Assembly (NCBI GenBank): GCA_023052935.1
Contig: CM041298.1
Location: forward strand, 51,411,313-51,475,312
DNA: 64,000 bases
Direction: 5' to 3'
From: Piezodorus guildinii
Taxonomy: Eukaryota; Arthropoda; Insecta; Hemiptera; Pentatomidae
The notes under the pieces were generated by a model, which did no database searches, was not told the DNA's origin, and saw nothing but the letters and a program-made list of their open reading frames with translations. The first letter of the stretch is position 1. Each line of letters opens with the position of its first letter. Below, piece after piece: positions 12,801 to 27,300 of this stretch. A program made the position numbers and the translations under genes.

Positions 12801-15285
12801 TTAGAATCGGTCATAATTACTCCGAGAGATTTGAGGTGCGATCGGGTTTGAAACAGGGTGACTCCCTTTCACCTGTGTTATTTAATATAGCTTTAGAATA
12901 TGTCATAGAAAAGGTGATGTGTACCGAGAAAGGCTTAAATATGGGTGACAAGATTCCGGTTTTGGGGTATGCCGATGGTCTGGTACTGCTAGGTGAAGAC
13001 ACGGAAACCATACAACTAAATACAAGTGTGTTAATAAAAACCGGTAAAGAAATAGGACTCGAATTAAATACCGATAAGACGAAGTATATGATTAGTAGCA
13101 GAAACGGTGTGGATCTTGGTGATATTGATGTATCAGGTCATACTTTTGAACACGTAGAGAAATTCAAGTATTTAGGTTCAATTATAACTAGAAAAAATGA
13201 AATCCAGGAAGAAATAAAGTCCCGGTTAAAGGTGGGAAATGCGTGCTATTATTCAGTTGCTAAGTTACTTAGTTCGCGGCTTCTATCTAAAAACGTAAAG
13301 ATTAGAATTTATAAAACTATTATTCTTCCAACGGTTCTTTACCGATGTGAAACGTGGCCGCTTACTTTGAAGGATGAAAAACGGCTTAAGGTTTTCGAAA
13401 ATAAGGTTTTGCGTAAAATTTTTGGTCCAAAGAGAGATGAGGCCACTGGGGAGTTTAGAAGGTTGCACAACGCGGAACTGCGGAACTTGCATCCTGTGAA
13501 TATAATTGAGCTGATTGCATCGCGGAGACTCAAATGGGCGAGTAAAGTTGTTGGGCTCGATGACGAGCGGATTCCGAGAAAGTTGGTATTTGCTGATCCG
13601 ACTGGTAGGCGTCCGAAAGGTAGGCCGAAGCGGAGATGGGAGTATTGCGTTAAGGCTGATTTCGGGAGCTTAGGCTTGAATGGTGGACATAGGACGAGTC
13701 TGTGTAGGCGGAATTTGGTGGTATCGGCATCGAACCTTCGGGTTGGCTAAGCCTATTATTATTATTATTATTAAGCTTTACTGATTATAAAACTCTATAA
13801 ATCATTTTTCTATTCCAAATATTTTTCTCCATCCTCCAAAATAACTGAGTTATATGCTTATTTATGTGTAAAATATTATTTTTTTTTCTTTTCTATTATT
13901 ATTCGCGGTATTTTGGTCCAAAACACTAATAAATGTTTTCTCTATCTTCGGAAATAAGGTAGTTACTAGCGTATATATAGGCGAGATTTCAATTTTTTTC
14001 ATTTTTTGTTTATCGTGCTTTACTCACTCTAAAACTCTATACATATTTTCATCTATCGTCAAAAATAACCGAGTATGAGCGTATTTATGTGTTAAATTTC
14101 AATTTTTTTCTTTTCTTTTATATTATTTATACAAATTAACACTAATAAATTTTTTCTCTATCTTCATAAATAACTGAGTTATTGAATTAAAGCACTTTTA
14201 ATCGGACGCCTTTAAAAATAACCAGCTGATATAAACGTCTGAATGAGGATCATCGTTGCAGTAACTAGTATTTTTGTGGCAAATTTCCAAAAAAATTGGT
14301 CTAGTAGTTTCGGAGAAATGCCACGGACGGTGGAAAAACCGATTTTTTAAAAATTTCGTTATTCGGATTCTACGCTTCTTAATTAACGTAACCCTCAAAT
14401 TTTAATGGTGGTTATTTTTTTTTTGGTCGATTACAAAAGTTCATATTCGAAAAAGATTAACCAAAACTGAATTAATTTTGATTTTTTGACCAATTAATGT
14501 TTCTAATTTCTACCGATGAATTAAATATTCCTAGATTTTATTGCTAGAGTTTTATTGCTAGATGCACTTTTCGGTAGAGCGAACGAAAAAATTGATAATA
14601 AATAATTCAAAGAATAATGTCATATCACCACTACTTATTTCAAAACACTATATATATTTCTGCTAGTTCTGTAGCAATTTCAATGATTTTGTTTCATTTT
14701 GTAGAAAATTTAATTTATTAAATATTAATTAAGGTGGAATTACATCTAATATAATTTGTTACCTGAATTGTTACAGCTCTAACTTTTTTTTTTGTTTAAT
14801 CGCACTTTACTGATTCTAAAACTACATATTTTTCTGTATCTTCAAAAATAACTCGAGTTATGGCCGTATTTTATAGATAAAATTACGATTTTTTTCTTTT
14901 CTTTTTTCCATTTTTTTAATAATTATTCATGTTTTTTTTTTTTTGTTAAAAACACCAATAATTTTTTTCTGTATCTTAAAAAATAATCTTATATCTATCT
15001 TTAAATTTTCTACAAAATGAAACGAAATCATTGAAATTGGTATAGAACTAGCCGAGATGTAGTGTTTTGAAATAAGCAGCGGTGTTATGCCATTATTCTT
15101 TGAATTGTTAATTATCAATTTTTTCTTTCGCTCTATCAAAAAGTGCACCAAGCAAGAAAATATGTCTCTTGCATAACGTCTATTCATTGGTCAAACTGAA
15201 CGTTTTTAAGCTTATGCTGTATAAGGTAATGCGATATAATTACACCTTTAAATTAAACTCATCTAAGCGAAGCAAGGGCAATTCG

Positions 15286-15368
<83 letters not shown>

Positions 15369-18300
15369 TGACCTAACTACAATGACCATGCTGATAATTG
15401 TACAATACGTTGTTTACACTTAACAGGGGCCGAAGAACACCCAACCTCCAGTATAATATTCGCCAGGGGATGGCTTTTCGGCCTAGGGCGATGTACCCCG
15501 AAGGAGTAAGGACCCCCCTTCAATGATTTATGGGACTAAATCAGTATAGGCCGCTCTAGCAGGCTTACACACATATATGTGCCTGTTGGCAATAACTCAA
15601 ACTGACCCCTTTAACACGCTTTCTTTAAGGGGGGAGGCTTTTCTTGGCACATTTATCACCCACTTCCAACCTCCATCATTATCTTTCGCTCTCCGTTTCC
15701 GGCACCAGATCTGTTTATCGCCGTGCCTTCGACTCCCCCAGATGATTGGCTCAAATATTGAGCAGATCGCCGTGATTTAGGAAGTAAAGTAGACGGGATG
15801 GATGGGATTTTGAGAACGGTTCCCGAAAATGTGGAATCTTCGTTACTAAAATTTGTTTTTTCTGCACTAGGAAGATTCCTTTCAAAAGTTCTTTATCATC
15901 CGTGCTCCCTAACCACTTTTCAACACCATTTATTTATCCACCTCTTCCAAAATCGATCTTTCGTACATCTCTATATATTTAAAATGATACCAGGAATCTT
16001 GGTTTCCGCGAACTTCTTCTATAACTAAACCACTAACGGATTTCGAAATTGGTTTTATTATAATTTAGGAAATTTTTAACTGAAGTTGCTTATGTTAAAT
16101 ACATTGCAATTTAGCTTTTCTTTAAGATAAATTTTCTGTAACGAGGTCTTAAAAAAACCTGAAACACGGATAGTATACGTATAATATACCGATGGATAGA
16201 ACAAGATTTTAGAAAGTTAATAATAATCTTGCAATGGCCTGATTCCAGAGAGTACGCTAGAATCAATCCAACAGCTAGAGCTACCTGTAAGAATTCTAGC
16301 GGAGGTTCAGCGAGCAGTCGTCCTAGGGACAGCAGCCACTGTTCGAAAATTTTTAAATATAACATAATTAGAGCCTAACCCTTGACTAATTGAGTCCGGG
16401 TAGGTGAAAATTTCCAGCGAAAGCTGAGAAAGTGCGAAATTCTGAAATAATAATAATAGGCTTAGCGAACCCGAAGGTTTGATGCCGATACCACCAAATT
16501 CCGTCTACACAGACTCGTCCAATGTTCACCATTCAAGCCCAAGCGCCCGAGATCAGCCTTAACGCAATCCTCCAATCTACGCTTCGGCCTACCTTTCGGA
16601 CGCCTACCAGTCGGATCAGCAAATACCAACTTTCTCGGAATCGAGCCCAACAACTTTACTCGCCCATTTGAGTCTCCGCGATTAGAAAAGTTAATATGCA
16701 ATAAAAATAATCGTACAATTAAATATAAAGTTTTTGCAAGCCCATAAAATTATGAAAATATGTTATTGGCAAATAGGGAGGTTATGATAGTTCAATGTTG
16801 CCACCGTCGTACGGTATCGTACAAGTTATATTCTTTCATTCAGTACGCAAGATTTTAGAAAAAATATTACGTACCTAATCGTAGCAAGTTGTTAAAATAA
16901 ATGGTAATTTGTACTATAGTTATTAATTATTTCATGAAAACAGATCTTTAGAATAGAATTCCCATGGAAACTAAATTAAACCCTTAAAATGTATTTTAAA
17001 TAGCTTATTTGAATTATAAAATAGTAATAAACCTAATATGATATGTTGGCAATATGTTTTTTCTATAGTTTTTGAAAACATACATTGCAATCAAGTTTTC
17101 TTTATATGGAAAAAGAAAATTTTCGATGCTACAAGGGGAGTCTTAATTTTGTCCAATCAGGTTTAATTAGGATGGGGATTTTTAACGAATCCTGACATCG
17201 CACAGCCTCTGGATTACCATTTTACGTTCCTCCGAAGGTTGGCATTACCAAGGATTTTTTACTCCCATTAAAATTCCAATCGAAACTAGGTCTATCTGCC
17301 GGGATGCTTAATTCGTTTAAAAGTAAATTATTGCACAATGGTTTATTATTGCTATATAACAATATTAGGGTATAGCTGTTTGTTAATATGGAGATTGGCA
17401 ATTTTATAAAAAAATAAATAGAAAATTTAATTCTCTATGAAATAACACTAAAAGAAGAAAAAATGGTATTTATTAATTAGTAGAAACGGATTTTTTTTTA
17501 TTATCCCACTTTACTGATTCTAAAAATACTTGACATATTTTTTCTATCTTAAAAAATAACTGAGTTATGGGCGTATTTATGGTTAATATTTCAATTTCTT
17601 TCCTCTCTTATTTTTTTATAATTATTTGCTGTTTTTTTGGTTAATAAACACTGAAATTTTTTTTTTCTATCTTCATAAATAACTGAGTTATTGAATTATA
17701 TCACTTTTAATCGGCCGCCGTTTTAAAAATAACCAGCTGATATCAACGTCTAGGTGTTAATATCGTTGTATTCCTTAGTATTTTTGTGGCGAAAAAAAAA
17801 GTAGTGTAGGAGAACTGCCGCGGACGCTGTTCGGCGGACGGCGGACAAACGGATTTTTTTGTATTCGTTATTCGGGTTATACTGATCTTGAAACGTAAGC
17901 CCTCAAATTTTGAAGGAGGGTTTTTTTTTTTGTTTTTTTTTGGGGGTTCTGCGATTCCTAAGGTTCATTTTTGAAAATAATGACACAAAAATGGATGAAG
18001 TTGATTTTATGTATAAAACATTTGATGATTCATTATAACCGGGAAAAAGCAGTCCGATTTATGGCTGCTCAATGTAGAGGGGTTTCATTGTATTTCAATT
18101 TACGTACCTATATCTATAAGTTGTATTATTGAACATAAATACTTTCTTAGCTCCAAATATTTTATAAAAAGGTTTGAAACACTTGAGTTCTACTCAGAAC
18201 CATTATAATTCGTCATTTGGAGAGATGTTTCCGTTGGTTTTATTATATTTATATTATATTGTTGTATACTGAGAAAGATCTAGTATACAACAGCCGACGC

Positions 18301-21300
18301 TATGAGATGATGATGGCCGTGGGGTACCGCCGAAGAAGGACGGACCGCATTCTTGTAGGACGACAGAACTCGATACGTGGCCCATCCAAACCAATAAACT
18401 AAGGATGAGGTGGCCATCAAGAGCTGCTTCTTGGAAATTTCCTCCGGTAGCTCTTGGTCCTTTCCGAGCTGCATCCATCGGATTCTGCACATTCTTTATC
18501 CGCTCGGCGCCTCTTCTTCCTCTCACCCTTTCGGGCTCAGTTATTTTTATCATAGCCTTTCCGGAATAAGTAAGATAATATTCTTCCATGATGTACGAAA
18601 ACATATTTAAAAATTCTGCTTTCACTTACCTCCCTAGAACTTAAATCATATTTAAATTAAATTGGAGTTGAAAAAAAGGTTAAATAATTAAATTCAGCTT
18701 CGAAGACATGTGTTTCAGATTAAATCTGCGCTAATATTGCAAAATGTTATGTCACTTTTTCAAGAATTAAATTTGTTTTCCATGATTTCCTGCCCTACTG
18801 TATCCTTTAACCCAGGGTGTTCAGCAACAGGGAAAATCGATGAGTCAGGGATTTCCGAAAAAGTCAGCTACGTACGGAAAATGGAGGTCTTTATGAATGA
18901 TTTTTTTCGTGACAAAGTAAGGAGCGTTGAGGATTTTACGAAGGATTTTGGATTGTAAGGATTGGATACGAGAAGAATTTGATGGTTTTGTAGAGCCCCA
19001 TAGCTCAACTCCGTAGGTCCAGATAGATCTTATGATTACCATGTAAATGAGTCTTTTGTAGTTAAGTGAAAGTTAGAGCCTCTGTCTAGTAAATCATAAA
19101 GTAGCCGAAAACGTCGAGCAGTTTCTTGTCTTTTCAGTCTTGTATGCGGATTCCATGTAAGGCGTTTGTCAAGCAGGAGTCCTAAATAGCGGATATGTTC
19201 AACCGGGACAAGCGGAATATCATTAAAGGACACTGTAGGTCAGGATGTCATAGGTTTTCGACGAAGGGTAAAGGTAATTTGATGGAATTTATTGGAATGG
19301 ATTTTAATTCTCCAATTCTGACCCCATACCACAAGGTCTCTGATGTGGGATTGGAGAGTTTGAGAGGCAATACTATCATTATGAACTGATAGCACGCAAG
19401 TGTCATCGGCATAGGTAAAATGTGTAAGGATGGGTTAGGATATCAGCTGTATGAACTGCATAGATTCAATAGCCGTTTTCCAAAAATAACATCGTTCACT
19501 AATATTTTCTCCACAAATGTATTTCTTATACGCGTCATTTATTATTGTTTGATTAATATTTCGTGAAAACAAATCTTTCTATGGAAACCAAGTAAGATTT
19601 GATAGATATTAAAATGTAATATATTAGAAAAATCCGAATGAAACTTGGTGATTAGGAATCCTTTTTCTCTTTCCGCATTACATAGACATTACGGAAGGAG
19701 TTTAGGACGATTCATATCATGCCTTAAGATGGATAGAGGTGGACCAGAACCGATGGAGCGATGGTGAAGAAGTGGAGTTAGGCTGCTGATAAATGAAGGA
19801 GGAGATGTGTGACCCAGTTGGAGGGATTATGGGCGCCATTATATAGATTTGTTTCGGGTTGGAGCCGAGGATACTCGCGCCAAATCCCCTTCAGCCATCA
19901 ATCAGTCCTGCCAACCCGAGGGTAGATCCTCTACTCACCGTCACCGCTCGCAGTGCCTGTCTCCTTCATTTCATTATCCTTCTCTGGCTATTTGTCTTCT
20001 ACTCCTTCAATACGATTAGGCTCTGCGAGGAGTGATGAGTGCTGCTCCAAAGGGTGAGGTACAAGCGCTCGATTTAGTGGTATATCTCTGCAAGAGCTAA
20101 TGGAGTTTAATGCGTTTAACTTCTTATCACTTCATGAAGAAAGTAGAAATGGCTTGGTCATGAGTGGCCATTGTTGAGAAAGTCCCTATTGTCGCTTTAT
20201 GGATAATCACTATTGTTTATTTAACATGTTTAATGTACAAGGTGTCTTATAACTGTCTATTTATATTGTGGGAGCAGATACTAGACCTTAAGAGTAACAA
20301 AAGCGTTCACATGACCCATAGTCAGATTCTCAACGGTTAGGGAGGAAAATCAAAAGTGTAAGTATTACCTGTTGTTCTTATGCAAAATCCTGTTTATGTA
20401 TATACAGTATGCGACCGTACATTGCATATAGCAGGAAAACAGGCAATTCTTACACTTTTTGAGGCAGAAACAAAAATGTTAAAAGTGATTATCCATTTAA
20501 TAAATCGAATATCAATTCACCGAGATGTGTACTCGTTATTTTTCTTCCTAACTTCGGTTATCAGGTTGCCATGACGGACATGCATGGTAAACACTAAGAT
20601 AAAAACTTTATTAATAAAATAATGTTTTACCATCTTAAATACTGACAGTGTCATCGTGATCCTGAATTTAATATAATAATAATTTTATCGAATAAATAAG
20701 ATACCTTATCTGTAGAGAACCTTTTTTCCCTTTTTTTTAAAGTAATCAAAACTAGTGAACGGCCAGTTTTCAATCGAACAAGGTAGCTAGGAGTTGATCT
20801 GGACCAGAGATAGAATTGTTTGGGAAATTTCACTTGGCCTGATTCAACATATCCTTCTGATTCAACAATATCGGACTGATTCAACAGTCCCAAAGTTTTT
20901 TAATTATTTTTTTTACACTAAATGCAGAAGAGTTGAACAAACTATTGAATCGAAGAGATTCATGATTATGAAATGGACATTTAGAGATATTACGTTTTTG
21001 TGCTTATAACAACTTTTTATTAACTTGTAGGTATTATTTTATTGCAAATTAACTTTTCTTAAATCTTTTCTATGATATATTATACGTCTATATTTCCACT
21101 CATATTACTGATATTGATGGCTTAATAAAAAAATCTTGAGAAAATTTAGGTGTGAATATAACCCGTACTATCTGATACGGTGACAACTCTGAATAATTAT
21201 AGCCTCCATCATCACAATATTTCAAATAACAAATGTTCCTAAGTTTACGGGCTTATACAACTTTATTTTAACTTATATGACTTATAATAGTATATAATTA

Positions 21301-24300
21301 TTAATAACTTGAAAACCGTTTAAAAAACCTTGGCGTGGTTCGTGGTATTAAGGAGTTCGTGGAAACCAAGAATGATTCTGATCAATGTTTAAAAGGGTAT
21401 GCGTTAATCTGTTCTGAAATAGTTTTGGGAATCCAATATATCCCATTCATTGTAGACGATTTAACATTTACTCCAAACCCTGGACTTATCCGGCATTGGT
21501 GGCTCCCTGAGCTGCTTAAAGTTTGAAGCACCCAAGTTTCCAAACGGACACACCCCTCTCTATAGGATATAGGTGTTAACAAGTTATCGTAGAGGCGACA
21601 TAATATAATAGCGGATATAAAGGGCGAGGCATTAAATTTAAGACGAGTCACGACAGGGCCATAAGACGACAGACACACAATAGGCCTCCGCCCTTTGTCC
21701 AGGCCAAACTAGCTGTGAATTATTAATTGGAGCGGAGCCTCAGCCGGGAGGACTTGGGCTAAAACTTGAGTGTCCTGATTAATTAGATCTAGTGCGGGGG
21801 GGGGGTGGCGCTCTAATATCCTACCGCTCGGAAAAATGCCTCCGTCATCAATCTGCCCGCTCTTGACATCCTTTTTACACCTCCATTCATTCCAGGCTTT
21901 TGTTTCTCTTTGCCCATCTCACTTCCTCCTTCCGAAAAATCTTGAACAATATCTGTGCCGTACCTTCCAGCCGTTGCTGATGATTGCAGAAAGACCTAAG
22001 ATGCAGTCGATAATGCCTTCCCTTACCCCGAGGATGGATGGTCCTGGGTGGACAGACCTCTTCTCGGGATCATTATCTTCAGGAAGCGGGGGATGATGTC
22101 CATCTGTCTGGGCCTCCACCGCGGCATGGCTTCCTTCCCTCATCTCTATAGCTTGTAACCTTCAGAACCAACTTTGTAAACACTCTTTTCTTTACTTTTG
22201 CGAGGAACTTCAACGTTGATAATAGTATTGAGACGTTGATTTGCAAAAGGTATTATAACTCCTTTCGAAATTTTTACAGGAAACGTAAAAACCATTCATT
22301 TGTATATAATAGAACCAATTTACTTGATTCTTTTTTTACTTTCAGTTACCTATGTATGAAATATATTGTAAATAAGTAAAATTTTCGAATTCCAGTTTTC
22401 AACGGAAATACACGTTTTAGGGTCTCCTGAGTCCAAACAACCAAGTCCCGCAATATGGTGTGTGTGTCTGTGTGATTTTTGATTAAAATCGTGATATTGA
22501 TGTAAAATTTAATGAGCTTTTAATCGTGTAGATTTCACTCTGATTGAAATAGTGTGACAGGGCATAAATGCCGATATTCTAAATGTTCTTCCTTTAAACT
22601 ACTTTTAATTTTGCACATTCCAAAAGATTAACCATATCATGTTAATGACGTTGATGAAGGAAGGCTAAATATACAAGTTGAAAGAATTTTATGACCAACA
22701 AAAGGATAAAAGTGTATAACTATTTTTTTAAATAATTTTTAGTTTTTTGATAATAAGAACGGTCATATAGATGAATAATATACCGTTGGAAATCTAAAGA
22801 TTTTAGAAAACATATTATCTGATACAAAAAGTTGTTAAAGGAATATAAAATGACGAATAGGGAATAAACTTATTACTGATTAACTTTTTACATTTATTCT
22901 AAATCATATGTTCCCAACAAAAAGGAAATTACGTTTAATTAAAATGAACTTAACATATTTTTTTAAATTGAAGTATAGTTAATAGTTTTTAAATTCATTT
23001 TAACATTCTTGGTAAGTGAAAGTCGTGTGTTGCCCGCAACAGATTTTTTTACTTACACTTACCTATATATGAGATATATAGTAAGGGAAAGTATTGCGAT
23101 CGTGGAAATTTTCGAATTCTAGTTTTCAACGGAAATACACGTTTTAGGGTCCCCTGAGTCGAAATAACCAAAAAGGTCTGTGTGTGTGTGTTTGTGGTAA
23201 GTCCAGCACGAAAATGAAATTTCATATTTGAAACACCTATACGCCCGAAATATTACAGCAACTTTTTCATCAAAATCGGTTAAACAGAAGAGGCACTTTA
23301 TACTATGCATTTTGCACCTATCTATGATTTTCTCAAATACGGCTCTGGCGATTTTGATTAAATTCGCTATATTGAAGTAAAATTTAACGGGCTTTAATAT
23401 GATGTAGATTACATTCTGATTGAAATAGTCTGACAGGGCTTAAATGCCGATATTTTAAATTTTCTTCTTCTAAAGTACCTTTTATTTTGTAGAATCTATA
23501 AAAATAACGATATTATCTTGTTACCACTGATGAAAAACAGGTAAATATATAAGTTGAGCTAATTTGATAGATAACTAAAGGGGTATACTGAAAAAATATT
23601 TTTTAATGCAATTTTTTTTTTTTAACTTAAGATCAGTAATATACATGTATGATATTCCGTTGGAAAGCTAAAGTTTTTAGAAAAAATATAATGGTATACA
23701 CATAATTTTAAAAGTTATCGGAAAGTTATGAAAAGCCGATAAAACTAACTGATTGTCGTAGATAATAATATAATAGAAATTTAATAAAACAGATATTTCT
23801 ATTAAAACTCAATTTAAATAATTCCTTAACAGTTTAATTTTTCTAAATGTTTCGAAAAATTCCTAAATAGATTAGAACAACGGGGTAAGTGAAAGTCGCA
23901 TGTTGCGCGCACCAGATTTAAAAAAAATTAAAATCTAAAGATGATTTGTTTTTTCTTTATTTAACGTCACTTTAAGCTGCTGTGGCTAATTGGACGATAC
24001 TAAACTGGGAGTCCTAAATATTTCCCTATCCAGGTGAAATTATGATAAGGATCTTTAACGAGTACCTGGGGCATCGCACAGGCTAGAGACCACCTTCTTA
24101 CATTCCCACCGAAGGTAGGCATAACTAAGGATTTTTTACTCTCATTTAAAAATCGTTTACCTTCTGCCAGGTTTGAACCCGCGACCTTCGGCTTAAAAGG
24201 CTGTCAAGCTAACCACTACACCACAACTAAAGATGACTCTTTACTGTGTTAACAACTTACTTTTCCAAATTTTCTTCGATTATTAATAGCGTACTGTGAT

Positions 24301-27300
24301 AACTTTAATAGTATGGTAATAACTAGGGGGATATTTCCCGTTCTGACAGAGGACTGACCTGAATTTTATAAATTTTACAACTGTTTATTATGTTTTTCAT
24401 GTTTCTCTTCTTTATCAATTTCCCTCATTCCTAAAACTTATTCAGTTATCTTTTTTTTTCATCGCAAAATGCGATTGATCACAATTTGAAGATATATTAA
24501 TAGTGTGTAAAGTTAACCGTCTGAGCAGCGTTGCTTGAACGGCACTACGGTTATACATAACCCACAACACATAACTGTCTAATAGCATATATCTCAAATA
24601 GTTGTAACTTATAAGTCTAACTTTTGCCAACCACATACCAACATAAGATAAAAATGATGAAATTAATTACAGTACAACTCTCCGTTTTATCAAATTAAAG
24701 ATCTTAAAGAATTGTTGTCAGAGCGTTATCCTGCTTAGATCAGCTGAAAAGTAGTTTTATTCCAAGATAATGCTTTTCCTCTCACTTCTCGTGGAACCAA
24801 AGAAAAGTTTTATGAAAATAACCTCATCCACCATATAGCCCAAACCTCTCACCACCGGATTACTATATGTTTTGATCCATTGCCTATTTTCTTCTAGGGC
24901 AAAAAATAGATAATTTTGTGTATTTTGAAATAACGGTCCAAGAGTTCTCTCAACCATCCGAAATTATGGCAGCAATTGCCTAGCAAATGACCATTGGTCC
25001 ATAACAATGGACTATACTTGAGTTATTAATTATTATATATCAAAGAGAGAGAAATCCTTTATTTATTTGGCAATGCTGCCCAAATACATCCGGTTGCTTA
25101 AATAACACAGCACACTGTATCAATCCCTTGGACATATTTCACATACATTTTAATTTTTTTTTTCCTATTCTAATACAAATTTATAATATTTACAATTTTT
25201 TCTCTTTTAGTTACTTAAATTATTTTATTTCTCCCTACAACTATATTATGAAATTTAGACCTCTGGTGCGCACATTACATAATTGAAATATACATAGATT
25301 CACCATTTAATTGTCATACAGATGATGGTGGATAATCCCCAGGAAGTCCAAAATCACTCACACCGCTATATCTCTGATGTCGACTGAGGTCTTCCAAAAA
25401 GCTCCTTGTGCTTCCAGGGATCGCTCCGCCAGACCCAAACCATAGACCTCTAACGGAGAACTGTCTCTCGCCAAATGTCTCGCGGAACTTTTCTTTCAGG
25501 AAAGGGATTCATTTCTCTCTTTCTACACCACCCGCTTGATCGAGGTCATTGCAGTAGTTCCGTCCTTCGGGAATGCAACGATGTCTGGCGTACCTAACCG
25601 ATCCGTCCGTATCAATGCAGTAGACCTCGTCAAAACAGGTAAAATATTTTTCCCTGTGGAGCTTTGTTAACTCGTTCTTATTCCTGTGGTGCCGACGCGT
25701 GATGAGGAGGGAGTTAAATACAAATATTTTGTTGAATATTTTCTTTACACCCCATTGATTTATTTTTTGTTTAATTGTGTTGGATTAATGTACCATCTTA
25801 TTGTGGTTCTTCTTGGCTTAAACAGTTAATGTAATTAGATGTGCTATCTCTATTCTAAACTTATGTTATCTTATTAGTTCTTTCACAACCTGTTGGTTAT
25901 TTGAGAGACTTCGTTTTGAAATTTTCTAATTATACCATCATGATATCAGCAGGTTGAGAAAAGCATATCAAATTACGCGCCGAAGACATGGTCTAATAAT
26001 ACTTCATTGTTGTAGGAATTGATAAGAAAATTGGCAATTGGAAGAGAAAGGTGGGCCAATTAAAAATTGAAGTATCCAATTTAAGCAAAGTTAAACTGTG
26101 AACCTTCGGATTTCTGAAAGTTCTCAAAAACCCACGAAAACCATATTTGGCCTTTTTTAGGGAATAGTCCATAAAAGGCATAGTAATCGATTGTAACATT
26201 TTTAAAACTTATAATATCCGAATTATTTTTTTAAGTTCTTTAAGACCTTATTGATAGGTATAGGCATCATACCTCAAACGGCACCCTCTTCCGTGTCACG
26301 GATACGGATAAAGACCCCCCTCCTCCCTCCCAAGGAGGACAGAGATGGAAGAAGACCCCTTGAAGAGGACAGAGGACACAGAGTGGGTTGAGATTTATCG
26401 CGGATCCATTGTGTTTTGACACGAGCGAAGGAGATAGCAGGAGATCTCCCCCCCAGCCCTGGACCAGATAAGGCCTATAATTGCGGGTCAGGGGAGGGTG
26501 ATGGATGGGTGGGGGGGGGCTAATGATGGTTACACCCTCCACTTCTTCTGCTCCTCGCAAGAGTCATTAGTAATAGTCCTGTCGATCCTCCTCTCTTCCG
26601 GGCATCGTAAGCTGATGATGTGTCCATCTCCTCTTGCACCTTGCAGTAGTAGTGCACGCTGCGCTAGCTATCTAATAGCAACGTAAAGCGAAACACAAAT
26701 AGTAAGGGGAAGTATTGCGATCGTGAAAATTTTCTAATTCGTTTTCAACGGAAATACACGTTTTAGGGTCCCCTGAGTCCATATAACCAAGTCCCGCAAA
26801 AAGGTATGTTTGTGTGGTAACTCCCGGGCGAAAACGAAAAGTCCTATGAAACTGAAATTTCATATTTAAGACAACTATACGCCCGAGATGTGACAGAATC
26901 GTTTTCATCAAAATCAGCTTACCGGATGATCTACTTTATACCTTGCATTTTGCACCTTTTTACGATTTTCTCAAAAACGCCTCTAGCGATTTTGATTAAA
27001 CTCCCTAGATCGATTGAAATTGAATGGGCTTCAATATGATGTAGGTTTCATTCCGATTGAAATAGTATGATAGGGCTCAAATGTCGATATATTAAATTTT
27101 CTTCATCTGAAGTACCTTTAATTCTGTAGATTCTATAAAAATAACTATATTATCTTATTACCATTGATAATTAACAGCTAAATATGCAAGTTGAGCGAAT
27201 TTGATAAACAACTAAAGGAGAAAACTGAAAAAAATATTTTTTAATGCAATTTTTGTTTTTGAGCATAAGAACAGTAATATAGGCATATAATATACCGTTG

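Larger units (their letters stand above)
12395..14120 (-). repeat. Repeat family B copy split by an RTE-like LINE
   Basis: The flanks of the LINE insertion both belong to family B. Upstream is GTAGTTAC.AGCGTATATATAG..GAGATTTCAA. Downstream is AAGCTTTACTGATTATAAAACTCTATA, then CAAAATAACTGAGTTAT. Units of the same kind repeat up to 14120. Confidence 0.5.

Noticed and set aside
15169..15423. Open frame with alternating Tyr-Ile residues
   Set aside because: It is made by translation of a (TA)n microsatellite and has no protein character. The same holds for the frame at 29098-29298.
18254..18625. 123-codon minus-strand frame
   Set aside because: It lies in a GC-richer island open in several frames and shows no recognisable domain. 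A host exon cannot be supported.
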